Source: Sphingomonas naphthae (GTDB taxonomy: Bacteria; Pseudomonadota; Alphaproteobacteria; Sphingomonadales; Sphingomonadaceae). From it: a stretch of 64,000 nt of DNA. Made by a program: the position numbers and the translations under genes. Below are positions 42,632 through 50,969 of this stretch, piece after piece (position 1 is the first letter of the stretch; each line of letters opens with the position of its first letter). The notes under the pieces were generated by a model that was given only the letters and a program-made list of their open reading frames with translations, was not told the origin of the DNA and searched no databases. The DNA is taken from positions 1,674,001 through 1,738,000 of the forward strand of contig NZ_CP117411.1 of assembly GCF_028607085.1 (NCBI RefSeq). The letters run 5' to 3'.

Positions 42632-44479
42632 TTACGCGTCGCCACGGGCGGGCGGGGTCAATTCCAGCCCCCGGAGATCGCCTGCGTCGCGCCATGCCTG
42701 CAACAGCGCCTCGAAAGCATGCCAGCCCGGCCCATAGGGCTCACCGGCATAGGATTTGGGTTTCTCCGAATTCTCGCCGTTGAAATAGCTCGGCGTGCAT
42801 TCGCTCAGGAATTGCGAGGCATCGACCGCCGTTTCGCGGATATGCGCCACCCAGGCCGACTCCTCGTCGGCACTCGGCTCGACCGCCACCGCGCCGCGTT
42901 CCATCGCCTGCCGGATGATGTAGGCGATGTGGTAATCGTGACGGCTCATTTGTTCGGTGGTGCTGGAATTGAGCGCGCTCTGGACATAGCCGGTGAAGAA
43001 CATGTTCGGGAAACCGCGCGTCATCATCCCGTGCAGGGAGGTGAAGCCGTCGCGCCAATGATCGTAGAGCGACACGCCGTCGCGGCCGACGATCTCGGCG
43101 ATGCCCCAGCGGCGATCCAGGCTGCTGCTGGCTTCAAAGCCGCTGGCGAAGATCAGGCAGTCGATCGGATATTCGGTGCCGTTGGCGACGAAACCCTGTT
43201 CGGTCAGCCGCTCGACGCCCCGCGTCGCCGCGACGTCGATCAGCGTGACGTTCGGCCGGTTGAAGGTCGGGTAGAAGGCATCGTTGGAAGCCGGCCGCTT
43301 GCACAGGAAGCGATACCAGGGCTTCAGGGATTCGGCCGTTGCCGGATCATCGACCAGTTCGTCGACCCGCGCGCGAAGCCGTTCCATCACGCGATAATCG
43401 ACAACTTCGCGCCGGGCATAATAATCGCCGATGGCGATGTCCGGCCAGCCCTCCGCCGCCAGTTCGGCCGACATGTTGCGGCTGATCTCGGTCCAGATGT
43501 CGCAGATCAGATCGGGCTCGCCCGGCCGGAACCGCTCCATCGCCGCGCGATGGAAATTCTCCTGCCGCGCCTTCTGCCAGCCGGGCTCCAGCGTCTTGAC
43601 CCATTCCGGGTCGGTCGGCGGATTGACCCGCTTGTCGACCGTGGAGGGTGTCCGCTGGATCACATAAAGCTGCGCGGCATGGCGGCCGAGGAAGGGCACC
43701 GCCTGCACGGCCGTCGCACCCGTACCGATGATCGCCACCCTCTTGTCGGCCAGCTTTTCCAGCGCCGGATCTTCGGGCGTGCCGCCGGTATAGTCATAGT
43801 CCCAACGGCCGGTGTGGAAGATCTTGCCCTTGAAATCCGCGATGCCGGGCACGCCGGGCAGCTTGGGGATGTTGAGCAGCCCGTTGGCCATGATGACGAA
43901 GCGCGCGCGGATGTCGTCGCCGCGATCGGTCGTGACGTGCCACCGCTGGATCGCGTCATCCCAGCGCAGGCCGGTGACGCGCGTATGGAACAGCGCATTT
44001 TCGCCCAGCCCGAAACGGTCGGCGATGGTGTTCATGTAGGCGCGGATCTCATAGCCGTCGGCGAATTTCTTCGACGGCATGAAGCCGGTCTCTTCGAGCA
44101 GGGGCAGGTAGCAATAAGCGTCATTGTCGCAGGACAGGCCCGGATAGCGGTTCCAGTACCAGACGCCGCCGAAGCCGCCGGCATGATCGATCACCCGGAA
44201 GGTGGAGACGCCCCGCTGCCCGAGGTGATAGGCGGCCAGCACCCCCGTCCAGCCGCCACCCAATATGGCGACGTCGAGATCCTCCTCGATCGGCAGGCGG
44301 GCGACCACCGGGCTGTGGGGGTCGGCCTCGTAGATTTCCTCGAAATCACCCGTGGCGCGAACATATTGATCGGTCGTCGCGCGATTCACCCGTTTGTCGC
44401 GCTCGAGGCGGTAACGCGCGCGCAGCGCATCGATGTCGAAGCTGTCGGCGGGCGGCGTGTCGGTCGGCTGGCAGGTCAT
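42632..44479 (-). CDS. FAD-dependent Baeyer-Villiger monooxygenase
   Basis: The 615-residue class B flavin monooxygenase inserts oxygen next to a ketone, making an ester or lactone, with NADPH and O2. The fingerprint FxGxxxHxxxW is intact: FKGKIFHTGRWD at residues 216-227. FAD is bound through LGGGWTG (residues 73-79) and NADPH through IIGTGATAVQAVP; GGVWYWNRYPGLSCD is the usual FAD-proximal block. A 65-residue N-terminal extension is typical of the larger members. It is the probable entry reaction of the island. A ribosome site (GAGGGAA) precedes the ATG. Confidence 0.93.
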   Translation of the reverse strand: MTCQPTDTPPADSFDIDALRARYRLERDKRVNRATTDQYVRATGDFEEIYEADPHSPVVARLPIEEDLDVAILGGGWTGVLAAYHLGQRGVSTFRVIDHAGGFGGVWYWNRYPGLSCDNDAYCYLPLLEETGFMPSKKFADGYEIRAYMNTIADRFGLGENALFHTRVTGLRWDDAIQRWHVTTDRGDDIRARFVIMANGLLNIPKLPGVPGIADFKGKIFHTGRWDYDYTGGTPEDPALEKLADKRVAIIGTGATAVQAVPFLGRHAAQLYVIQRTPSTVDKRVNPPTDPEWVKTLEPGWQKARQENFHRAAMERFRPGEPDLICDIWTEISRNMSAELAAEGWPDIAIGDYYARREVVDYRVMERLRARVDELVDDPATAESLKPWYRFLCKRPASNDAFYPTFNRPNVTLIDVAATRGVERLTEQGFVANGTEYPIDCLIFASGFEASSSLDRRWGIAEIVGRDGVSLYDHWRDGFTSLHGMMTRGFPNMFFTGYVQSALNSSTTEQMSRHDYHIAYIIRQAMERGAVAVEPSADEESAWVAHIRETAVDASQFLSECTPSYFNGENSEKPKSYAGEPYGPGWHAFEALLQAWRDAGDLRGLELTPPARGDA

Positions 44480-44489
44480 GGCTGTTCCC

Positions 44490-45026
44490 TCACCGGGCGG
44501 CGGAGAAGAAGGCGGCGCTGTGGTCGCCCACCGCGCGGCCGGCGAAATGCGGTGCGCTGAAGGGCAGGCCCATCACGCCGTGCGACCAGTCGATCGCGTC
44601 ACCCCAATCCTGATACCAATCGTAGAGCATGGTCCGCGCGGCGATGCGCCACAGGCCGTCCCGCCTGGTCAGCACGTCGAGATAGCGCCCGCCGATGCAG
44701 GTATCCCGCTCGCCCGCGCCCATATCGACCCGATGGTAGGAGACGACGTGGGTCTCGACCCGCGCGGCATCACCGTCGATCTCGATCACGCTCTGGCCGA
44801 GGACATGCTGGGTGTTGGTGATCGCGTCCGCACCCGGATAGACCCAGGCGAAATAGTCGTCGAAGCTGCCCGCGAAGACACCATAATCGGTCGTGGCGTC
44901 GGGCCAGTAGGCGCTACGGATCAGATCCGGGTCGCGCCGATCCTCCCCTCTCGCCAGCCGGGCGATACAGTCGCGAATCCGGTCGCGCTGCACCAGCGCC
45001 TGCAAACCCTCGATGTCGGCGTCCAT
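44490..45026 (-). CDS. SnoaL-like (NTF2-fold) protein, copy B
   Basis: 178 residues: LVQRDRIRDCIARLARGEDR, YWPDATTDYGVFAG, NTQHVLGQSVIEIDGDAARV and GGRYLDVLTRRDGLWRIAAR define the SnoaL-4 family. It is distinct from copy A. It is first gene of the minus-strand oxidation operon and lies divergent from an AraC-type regulator, 162 bp apart. Predicted to act on a cyclic or hydroxylated intermediate; reaction unknown. Confidence 0.85.
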   Translation of the reverse strand: MDADIEGLQALVQRDRIRDCIARLARGEDRRDPDLIRSAYWPDATTDYGVFAGSFDDYFAWVYPGADAITNTQHVLGQSVIEIDGDAARVETHVVSYHRVDMGAGERDTCIGGRYLDVLTRRDGLWRIAARTMLYDWYQDWGDAIDWSHGVMGLPFSAPHFAGRAVGDHSAAFFSAAR

Positions 45027-45109
45027 CTCGCTCCCGCCCCCAATGCCGGCCCCGATCATCGTCGGGGCGCTGTTTCCCCGAGTCCCTACCCACTGACCAA
45101 CCACGCCGC

Positions 45110-45126
45110 TTGACCGATTCTGACAA
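45110..45126. promoter_or_regulatory. Divergent promoter region between the oxidation operon and araC-type gene
   Basis: TTGACC (45110-45115, plus strand) and TTGTCA (45121-45126, minus strand) form a back-to-back pair of candidate -35 elements, flanked by CGCCG (45104-45108) and CGGCG (45128-45132) in inverted orientation. A regulator bound here could control both directions. No convincing -10 elements were fixed; AraC control is inferred from position only. Confidence 0.4.
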
Positions 45127-45188
45127 ACGGCGAGGCTTCCGGGCGATGTGATGCGCGGCCGATCAGGGTCGCGATGGAGGAGCGGGAC

Positions 45189-46253
45189 ATGGGCAAGGCG
45201 GCAGTAAGGGATAAGCCGGCGCCGCAGCCGGACGTGTTCGATGTCGTCCATGCCCACACGCTGCGGGTCTATCCCGATCTCGTCCGGCAATTGGGCGGCG
45301 ACCCGGCCGAGCTTGTCGCGCAGGCGGGGATGGACGCCGATCGCCTCGACGAATTCAGCGTCGCGGCCAATTATCGCGAGATGGTGCGGCTGACCGACCT
45401 GACCGCCGTCGCGCTGCGCTGCCCCGATTTCGGCCTGCGGCTGGCGGCGTTGCAGGGCGGCGCGATCTTCGGGCCGCTCGGCCGGGTGATGCGCAACTCC
45501 GCCACCTTCGGCGAGGCGATGGAATATGTCTGCGACCACACCTATGCCCACAGCCTGGCCGCGCGCATCTGGATCGAGCGCGACGAGGCCGAGGAGGAGA
45601 CGTTCGTCGGCCACGACATCCTGCTCGACCGGATCGGCAACAAGAGCCAGCTCGTCGAGCAATTGATGCTCGTCGGTCATCTGGCGGCGGGGCAGATGAC
45701 CGGCGGCTATGCCCGCGCCCGGCGTGTCCATTTCCGCCATCAGCCGAACGCCTCGATCGGCATCTACCGCCGCCATTTCGATTGCGACGTCCTGTTCGAT
45801 CAGCCCGAGGACGGCATCGTCTTCTACGAACGCGACATGGCCCGCCCCATTCTGGAGCCGGACCCGCTCAGCCTGCGCGTCGCCACCGACCGGATCGAGA
45901 CGGAATTCACCCAGCAGCGCGCGCCCTTCGAGGTGCAGGCGCGCGGCGTCATCATGAAGCTGCTCGGAACGGATGCCTGCACCCACGAACGGGTCGCCGC
46001 CGTCCTGGCGATCAACCCCTGGACGCTCCACCGCCGGCTGACCGCCGAGGGCAGTTCCTTCCAGAAGATCAAGGACGAGGTCCGCCGCGACCTGATGCTC
46101 TATTACCTCCAGAAGACCGACATGGGCTTCTGCCGCATCTCCGAAAAACTCGGCTTCTCCGAACAATCGGTGATGACCCGCCGCTGCCACACATGGTTCG
46201 GCGGATCACCCAGCCGGGTGCGATCGCAGGCACGGGAACTGGCGAACGCCTGA
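45189..46253 (+). CDS. AraC family transcriptional regulator
   Basis: 354 residues: an N-terminal Arabinose_bd-like effector domain (YREMVRLTDLTAVALRCPDF, LAALQGGAIFGPLGR) and a C-terminal AraC double helix-turn-helix (LAINPWTLHRRLTAEGSSFQ, then ISEKLGFSEQSVMTRRCHTW). This is the OruR/ArgR-like subgroup of AraC regulators. ATG at 45189 was chosen for the GGAGGAG 8 nt upstream. It is divergent from the SnoaL/monooxygenase operon and is its likely activator. Confidence 0.92.
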   Translation: MGKAAVRDKPAPQPDVFDVVHAHTLRVYPDLVRQLGGDPAELVAQAGMDADRLDEFSVAANYREMVRLTDLTAVALRCPDFGLRLAALQGGAIFGPLGRVMRNSATFGEAMEYVCDHTYAHSLAARIWIERDEAEEETFVGHDILLDRIGNKSQLVEQLMLVGHLAAGQMTGGYARARRVHFRHQPNASIGIYRRHFDCDVLFDQPEDGIVFYERDMARPILEPDPLSLRVATDRIETEFTQQRAPFEVQARGVIMKLLGTDACTHERVAAVLAINPWTLHRRLTAEGSSFQKIKDEVRRDLMLYYLQKTDMGFCRISEKLGFSEQSVMTRRCHTWFGGSPSRVRSQARELANA

Positions 46254-46275
46254 CAGACCGAGCGCCAGTTCGACA

Positions 46276-46358
46276 CCGTTCGTCCCGAGCGCAGTCGAGG
46301 GACGTTCCCCAAACGACACCGCGTGCCTCCGTGCCTCGACTTCGCTCGACACGAACGG
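46276..46358. repeat. Palindromic element (CGTTCGTCCCGAGC family), intergenic copy
   Basis: Arms at 46276-46302 and 46332-46358 are imperfect 27-bp inverted repeats. The left arm differs from the dnaE2 copy (13696-13722) at one position. It sits in the gap between the araC-type gene and the convergent ABM-domain gene. Confidence 0.9.
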
Positions 46359-46411
46359 TTGAACTTTCTGGCAAGAAACCGGGCCTGGGGTGCTGATCGC
46401 GGCGTGAGCCG

Positions 46412-46702
46412 TCAGCCGATCAGAAAATGCTCCATCGCCGCACTCTCGACGAACGGCCCCATCAGCGCGCGCAACTCGCCGGCCGGCGGCGTTTCCTTAT
46501 AGGCGCCGTGCGCGTCCATGTCGGCCCATTCGACCAGCAGTATGAATTTGCGCGGATTCTCCACGCCGCGCCCGAAATCGATCGCGCCGACCCCCGCGAC
46601 GCTGGCGAGAATCTCGACGCCGCGCCCGCGGACCGCCTGCTCGAACGCCTCCGCCTGCCCGTCCTTCACCACCAGTTCGGACCGCTCCATGAGCTTCGCC
46701 AT
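46412..46702 (-). CDS. Antibiotic biosynthesis monooxygenase (ABM) domain protein
   Basis: 96 residues with the dimeric alpha/beta-barrel (ABM) pattern: ERSELVVKDGQAEAFEQAVR, FILLVEWADMDAH, FVESAAMEHFLIG. Such proteins act as cofactor-free monooxygenases, isomerases or heme-degrading enzymes, or have unknown roles. The ATG at 46702 follows GGGAGGA. It lies in the catabolic island but is transcribed separately from the monooxygenase operon. Confidence 0.85.
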   Translation of the reverse strand: MAKLMERSELVVKDGQAEAFEQAVRGRGVEILASVAGVGAIDFGRGVENPRKFILLVEWADMDAHGAYKETPPAGELRALMGPFVESAAMEHFLIG

Positions 46703-46797
46703 CGCCTCATCCTCCCGTTGATCGCGGGCATATGAGCCGCAGGCGTGAGGTGATGGCCAGAGCGGCGGGGCAAACATCGGCGGGACGATGGCGGCGA

Positions 46798-47349
46798 TCA
46801 GAAGCCCGACGACCGCAGCAGTGCGGCGAGGTGCGAGTCATCGGCATCGTAGAGGCCGAGCATCGCCACATAAGGATCGCCGGTCAGTCCCAGCGCGGCG
46901 GCGAAGGCCGGTTCGGTCTTCTCGCCGGTATGGCGCCGGTCGCGAATGGCGGTGCGGAAGCGCGGCGGCGCGAGATCGAGCAACCGCCGCTCCACCACGA
47001 AATGCCGCCAGCCCGCCTGCCGCTCGACGGGTTCGCCGACCGCGAAAATCTCGAACGGCCATCCGTCGCGCCGGAAGCGGGCAACGATCGCGTGCGGCAC
47101 GACCGTCCATTGATGGATCGCGAAATCCGCTTCGTCGCGCCAGCCCGCCCATAGCCGGTCGGCGAAGGCGGCCAGATCGGTCGCGTGGCACAGAATGTCG
47201 ATATCGCTGTCCGCCCGATCCAAGCCGATCGGCAGGGTGCCGGCGACATGCGGGTCGAAATCCGCAAGCCGCGCGAGCAGCCCGATCGCATCGAGCGCCT
47301 GCCGCCACGCGGGCCGGGCATCGGTGGGCGTTACAGGATTGCCAGCCAC
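46798..47349 (-). CDS. DUF4269 nucleotidyltransferase-like protein
   Basis: 183 residues from the GTG at 47349 (an ATG at 47421 is possible). VAGTLPIGLDRADSDIDILC is the nucleotidyltransferase-type G-S/T...DxD pattern of DUF4269, followed by VVPHAIVARFRRDGWPFEIF and VERRLLDLAPPRFRTAIRD. No known substrate. Its role in the catabolic island is unclear; it may be a bystander. Confidence 0.75.
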   Translation of the reverse strand: MAGNPVTPTDARPAWRQALDAIGLLARLADFDPHVAGTLPIGLDRADSDIDILCHATDLAAFADRLWAGWRDEADFAIHQWTVVPHAIVARFRRDGWPFEIFAVGEPVERQAGWRHFVVERRLLDLAPPRFRTAIRDRRHTGEKTEPAFAAALGLTGDPYVAMLGLYDADDSHLAALLRSSGF

Positions 47350-47411
47350 CCGCTCAGCATCGCCGGGGCGATCGGGATAATCAACCGCCCGCCAACACCG
47401 ACAAAGACCAC

Positions 47412-47425
47412 GATAATGCATTGTG
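47412..47425. promoter_or_regulatory. Candidate GntR operator upstream of the HTD2-type hydratase gene
   Basis: GATAATGCATTGTG shares 12 of 14 bases with the perfect palindrome GATAATGCATTATC at 55505-55518 and the core ATAATGCATT with the site at 58303-58316. It lies 61 bp upstream of the hydratase ATG and could overlap a -10 (GATAAT). Proposed ligand: the GntR protein encoded at 56294-56992. Confidence 0.6.
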
Positions 47426-47485
47426 CAGCATCATCGTCGAAGTAGAAGCCGATCCGATACGTTCGGTCGATGGGTGAGGACAGGC

Positions 47486-48328
47486 ATGAGCAACGATTTT
47501 TCCGCATGGGCCGGTCGCAGCGAGCAGGCCATCGACACGCTCGAACCCGCCCGCTCCAACGCCCTGAACGCCGCGACCGGCGATCTTGCGGTCGGCGCCG
47601 CCGGCGATCCGCTCCCCCTCCTCCACCATTGGCTCTATTTCTGGGATGTCCGCCCGCCCGAGGGGCTCGGGATCGATGGCCACCCCGCGCGCGGCGGTTT
47701 CCTGCCACCGGTGCCGCTGCCCCGCCGCATGTGGGCCGGCGGTCGCCTGAAATTCCTCCAGCCGCTCCTCCTCGGCGAGCAGGTCGCGCGCACATCGACC
47801 ATCCTCAAGGTCGAGGCCAAAAGCGGCAAGACCGGCGATCTCGTCTTCGTCACCGTCCGCCACGAACTGACCGGCGGCGCCGGCCTCGCGATCGTCGAGG
47901 AACAGGATATCGTCTATCGCGGCGCGGCGGCGCCCGGCTCGATCGCCCCAACCGCCACCGGCATCGCCCCCGGCGCGGCGAGCTGGCGGCAGGATGTGCT
48001 ACCCGATACGATTCTGCTGTTCCGCTACTCGGCGCTCACGATGAACGGCCACCGCATCCATTACGACCGCCCCTATGCGATCGACGAGGAAGCCTATCCC
48101 GCTCTGGTCGTCCACGGCCCGTTGCAGGCGACCTTGCTGGCGGCGCTGGCCACGAAGAACGTCGCCGCACCCGTCACCGGCTTCGATTTCCGCGGCCAGT
48201 CGCCCGCCTTCGACGGCGTTCCGCTGCACGTCTGCGGCGGACCGACCGAAGACGGCGCGAGCCTCTGGACCGAACAGGGCGGCACCAGGAACATGGTCGC
48301 CACGATCCGCTGCGGGGCCGCCGCTTGA
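47486..48328 (+). CDS. HTD2/mesaconyl- or itaconyl-CoA hydratase-type MaoC-like enzyme
   Basis: 280 residues of the HTD2-like double hot-dog family: LLHHWLYFWDV, PPVPLPRRMWAGGRL, SALTMNGHRIHYDRPYA and LVVHGPLQATLL (the H-R-I-H-Y-D active-site block). Known relatives are mesaconyl-C4-CoA hydratase and bacterial itaconyl-CoA hydratase. Start MSNDFSAW has GAGGA upstream. It overlaps the CitE-type lyase gene by 4 bp, giving a hydratase-lyase pair as in itaconate/citramalyl-CoA degradation. Actual substrate inferred only. Confidence 0.82.
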   Translation: MSNDFSAWAGRSEQAIDTLEPARSNALNAATGDLAVGAAGDPLPLLHHWLYFWDVRPPEGLGIDGHPARGGFLPPVPLPRRMWAGGRLKFLQPLLLGEQVARTSTILKVEAKSGKTGDLVFVTVRHELTGGAGLAIVEEQDIVYRGAAAPGSIAPTATGIAPGAASWRQDVLPDTILLFRYSALTMNGHRIHYDRPYAIDEEAYPALVVHGPLQATLLAALATKNVAAPVTGFDFRGQSPAFDGVPLHVCGGPTEDGASLWTEQGGTRNMVATIRCGAAA

Positions 48329-49134
48329 GCGCCCTGCCCCGCAGCTGGCTCTTCACCCCCGGCTCGCGGCCCGATCGCTTCGCCAAGGCGGCGGCGACAG
48401 GCGCGGACGCGTTGATCCTCGATCTGGAGGATGCCGTCGCCGAGGATCGCAAGGTCGAGGCGCGGGGCCATGTGATCGCCTTCCTCGACAGCGCGCCCGC
48501 CATCGCCCAGGCCATCGCCGTGCGGATCAACCCGCTCGGCCGCGCGGTCGGGCTGGAGGATCTCGCCGCGCTGGCCCGACTATCCCGCGCGCCGGACTAT
48601 ATCCTCGTTCCCAAGGCCGAGGAGCCCGCCGAACTGGCGCTGGTCGCGCGGGTGCTGGACGATGCCGGCTCGACCGCGCGGATCGCCGCGCTGGTCGAAT
48701 CCGCGCGCGGCATCGCCAACGCCCCCGCCCTCGCCCGCGCTACGCCGCGCCTTGCCGCGATGCTGTTCGGCGCGGCGGATTATGCGGCGGACCTCGGCCA
48801 GCAGGTCGGCAGCTTCCAGCCCGATTTCGCCCGCGCCGCGCTCGTCAACGCCGCCGCCGGCGGGGGCGTGATCGCGATCGATTCGCCCTTCTTCGCGATC
48901 GATCGGCCCGACGATCTCGCCGCCGAATGCGGCAAGGTCCGCGCGCTCGGCTATCAGGGCAAGGCCGCGACCCACCCCGCCCAGCTCGATCCGATCAACG
49001 CCGCCTTCGCGCCCACCGCAGACGAACAGGCCCTCGCCCGCCGCATCCTCGCGGCGGCGCCCGATGGGGTCGGCGTGCTGGACGGCAAGATGATCGACAT
49101 CGCCATGGTCCGCTGGGCGCGCCGCATCGCCTGA
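48325..49134 (+). CDS. CitE-like CoA-ester lyase
   Basis: 269 residues of the HpcH/CitE aldolase family: WLFTPGSRPDRFAKAAATGA, LILDLEDAVAEDRK (Mg-binding acidic residues), VRINPLG, ALVESARGIANA and AIDSPFFAI. Members cleave malyl-, methylmalyl- or citramalyl-CoA to acetyl-CoA (or propionyl-CoA) plus a 2-oxoacid. The TTG start overlaps the hydratase stop (TTGA). With the upstream hydratase this would hydrate and split a C5-type unsaturated acyl-CoA. Confidence 0.88.
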   Translation: MSALPRSWLFTPGSRPDRFAKAAATGADALILDLEDAVAEDRKVEARGHVIAFLDSAPAIAQAIAVRINPLGRAVGLEDLAALARLSRAPDYILVPKAEEPAELALVARVLDDAGSTARIAALVESARGIANAPALARATPRLAAMLFGAADYAADLGQQVGSFQPDFARAALVNAAAGGGVIAIDSPFFAIDRPDDLAAECGKVRALGYQGKAATHPAQLDPINAAFAPTADEQALARRILAAAPDGVGVLDGKMIDIAMVRWARRIA

Positions 49135-49140
49135 GCCGGC

Positions 49141-50079
49141 TCAGCCCGGCACATAGCCCTGATGAACCAGCGGCAGGCCCGGTCGCGGCCAGTCCACCGC
49201 CACCAGCATCCCATATCCCGAGAGGGTGATATAGGCCGTCCGCATGTCCGGCCCGCCGAAGCAGATGTTGGTGCAATAAGGCTCGGGTGCCTCGTGAAAT
49301 TCGATCAGGCCACCCTCCGGCGAGAACACGCTGATCCCGCCATGGACGAGGCTGGCGACGCAGATATTGCCGTTCGCCTCGACCGCCATGGAATCGAACC
49401 GCTGATAGCCCTGCGATCCGCCGACGAAGCGGCCGCCGTGCGGGCTCGGCCAGGCTTCCTTGGCCAGTTCGCCCCGGCCCGTGATCGGCCACGCCCACAG
49501 CCGCCCCGTCTCGGTTTCCGAAGCGTAGAGCGTCCGCCCGTCGGGCGAGAGGCCGCAGCCGTTGGGGGTGATGACCGGAAAGGCCGCCTCGCGGATGAAG
49601 CTGCCGTCGAGCGCGGCATAGTAAAGCGCGCCGCGATCCATCAGCCGGTCATAGCTCTTGCCATGATCGGTGAACCAGAAGCCGCCCTTGCCATCGAACA
49701 CGATGTCGTTGGGCCCCATGATCGGGTTGCCGTCGCATTCGGTGTAGAGCGTTTCCACCGCGCCGGTCACCAGATCGACCCGCTGGATGCTGCCGCCGGT
49801 ATAGCGATCGGCGCGGCCGTGCGGGCGGGAGAAGCCGTCGTCATGGTGGATCCAGTTGAACCCGCCATTGTTGCAGACATAGCATAGGCCATCCGGCCCG
49901 ATCGCGGCGCCGTTCGGCCCGCCACCCAGTTCGGCCGCCACCGCCTTCGTGCCGTCGCGCAGCACGCGGATCAGCCGCCCGCCCTCGATCTCGACCACCA
50001 GCACCGATCCGTCGGCCATGGCGATCGGGCCTTCGGGGAATTTCAGGCCGCGCGTGATCTCGCGATAGTCGAGTTTCAT
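49141..50079 (-). CDS. SMP-30/gluconolactonase family lactonase
   Basis: 312 residues of a six-bladed beta-propeller lactonase: GLKFPEGPIAMADGSVLVVE (metal-binding Glu), GGPNGAAIGPDGLCYVCNNG, MGPNDIVFDGKGGFWFTDHG (Asn ligand) and RFDSMAVEANGNICVA (Asp ligand). It hydrolyses lactones with a divalent cation. In this island it could open the lactone made by the Baeyer-Villiger enzyme. It converges on the CitE gene with 6 bp between, and follows the dehydrogenase gene by 4 bp. Confidence 0.88.
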   Translation of the reverse strand: MKLDYREITRGLKFPEGPIAMADGSVLVVEIEGGRLIRVLRDGTKAVAAELGGGPNGAAIGPDGLCYVCNNGGFNWIHHDDGFSRPHGRADRYTGGSIQRVDLVTGAVETLYTECDGNPIMGPNDIVFDGKGGFWFTDHGKSYDRLMDRGALYYAALDGSFIREAAFPVITPNGCGLSPDGRTLYASETETGRLWAWPITGRGELAKEAWPSPHGGRFVGGSQGYQRFDSMAVEANGNICVASLVHGGISVFSPEGGLIEFHEAPEPYCTNICFGGPDMRTAYITLSGYGMLVAVDWPRPGLPLVHQGYVPG

Positions 50080-50083
50080 GGCC

Positions 50084-50962
50084 TCACGCCTTTCCGATCA
50101 GTTCGATGATCGCGGGGAAATATTTCGCGCCGATCCCCTGTTCGACCGCGGCCCGATAATATTCGCCCGCCAGCTTCGACATGCGCGCGTCGACGCCGGT
50201 GCCCTCGGCCATCTCGATCGCATAGCCCAGATCCTTGAGGACATAGGGCGAGGGGAAGGCCTTCTCCGGGAAGTCGCGCGGCAGCATCGCCTTCATCCCG
50301 TGATTGCGCAGCGCGAAGCTGTCGGCCGAGCTGATCGCCAGCACGTCGAGCAAGGTCGCCGGCGGCACCCCGGCACGCTCGGACACGACCATCATCTCGG
50401 CCAGCGCCGCGACATGCTCGAACAGCAGGCTGTTGTTGACGAGCTTCACCACCTGCCCGCAGCCGACTTCGCCGCAGCGGGTCACGTCGGTCCCCATGTA
50501 GCGCAGCACCGGCTCGATCCGCGCGAACAGCGCCTCGCTGGCCCCCACCATGATGCTGAGCGTGCCGGCGTCCGCCGCCGCCCGCGCCCGCGCGACGGGC
50601 GCGTCGGCGAAGGCGATGCCCTTGTCCGCCAGCGCCGCATGCACCGCGCGCGCCTCGTCCACGCCGGTCGTGCTGAGATCGACGACGATCGCGCCCGGCC
50701 GGGCCTGCGCGGCGATCTCCTCGCACACCGCCGCCACCTGCTTGCCGCCGGGCAGCGAGAGCAGGACGATGTCCGCCTTCGCCCCGATCTCAGGGACCGA
50801 GGCCGCCGCCACCGCGCCCGCCGCGACGGTCGCCGCCAGTGCCTCGGGGTTCATGTCATAGGCAAGGACCGTGCCGCCATGCTTGGCCGCGACGTTGCGC
50901 GACATGCCGCCGCCCATCGCGCCCAGGCCGATGAAGCCGATCGTGGGAAGGGGATGGCTCAT
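50084..50962 (-). CDS. Beta-hydroxyacid dehydrogenase (3-hydroxyisobutyrate dehydrogenase family)
   Basis: 292 residues with the N-terminal Rossmann fold GFIGLGAMGGGMSRNVA, the substrate-binding DAPVARARAAADAGTLSIMVG (family norm DAPVSGG, here modified to DAPVARA) and the catalytic lysine in GCGQVVKLVNNS. Oxidises 3-hydroxyacids or reduces the semialdehydes with NAD(P). The change from SGG to ARA next to the substrate site may signal an unusual substrate. Co-transcribed with the SDR upstream (7-bp gap) and the lactonase. Confidence 0.9.
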   Translation of the reverse strand: MSHPLPTIGFIGLGAMGGGMSRNVAAKHGGTVLAYDMNPEALAATVAAGAVAAASVPEIGAKADIVLLSLPGGKQVAAVCEEIAAQARPGAIVVDLSTTGVDEARAVHAALADKGIAFADAPVARARAAADAGTLSIMVGASEALFARIEPVLRYMGTDVTRCGEVGCGQVVKLVNNSLLFEHVAALAEMMVVSERAGVPPATLLDVLAISSADSFALRNHGMKAMLPRDFPEKAFPSPYVLKDLGYAIEMAEGTGVDARMSKLAGEYYRAAVEQGIGAKYFPAIIELIGKA

Positions 50963-50969
50963 GGCCGCC

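Noticed and set aside
46069-46374. A 101-codon frame opposite the AraC gene end
   Set aside because: Antisense of the AraC helix-turn-helix and partly read through a palindromic repeat.
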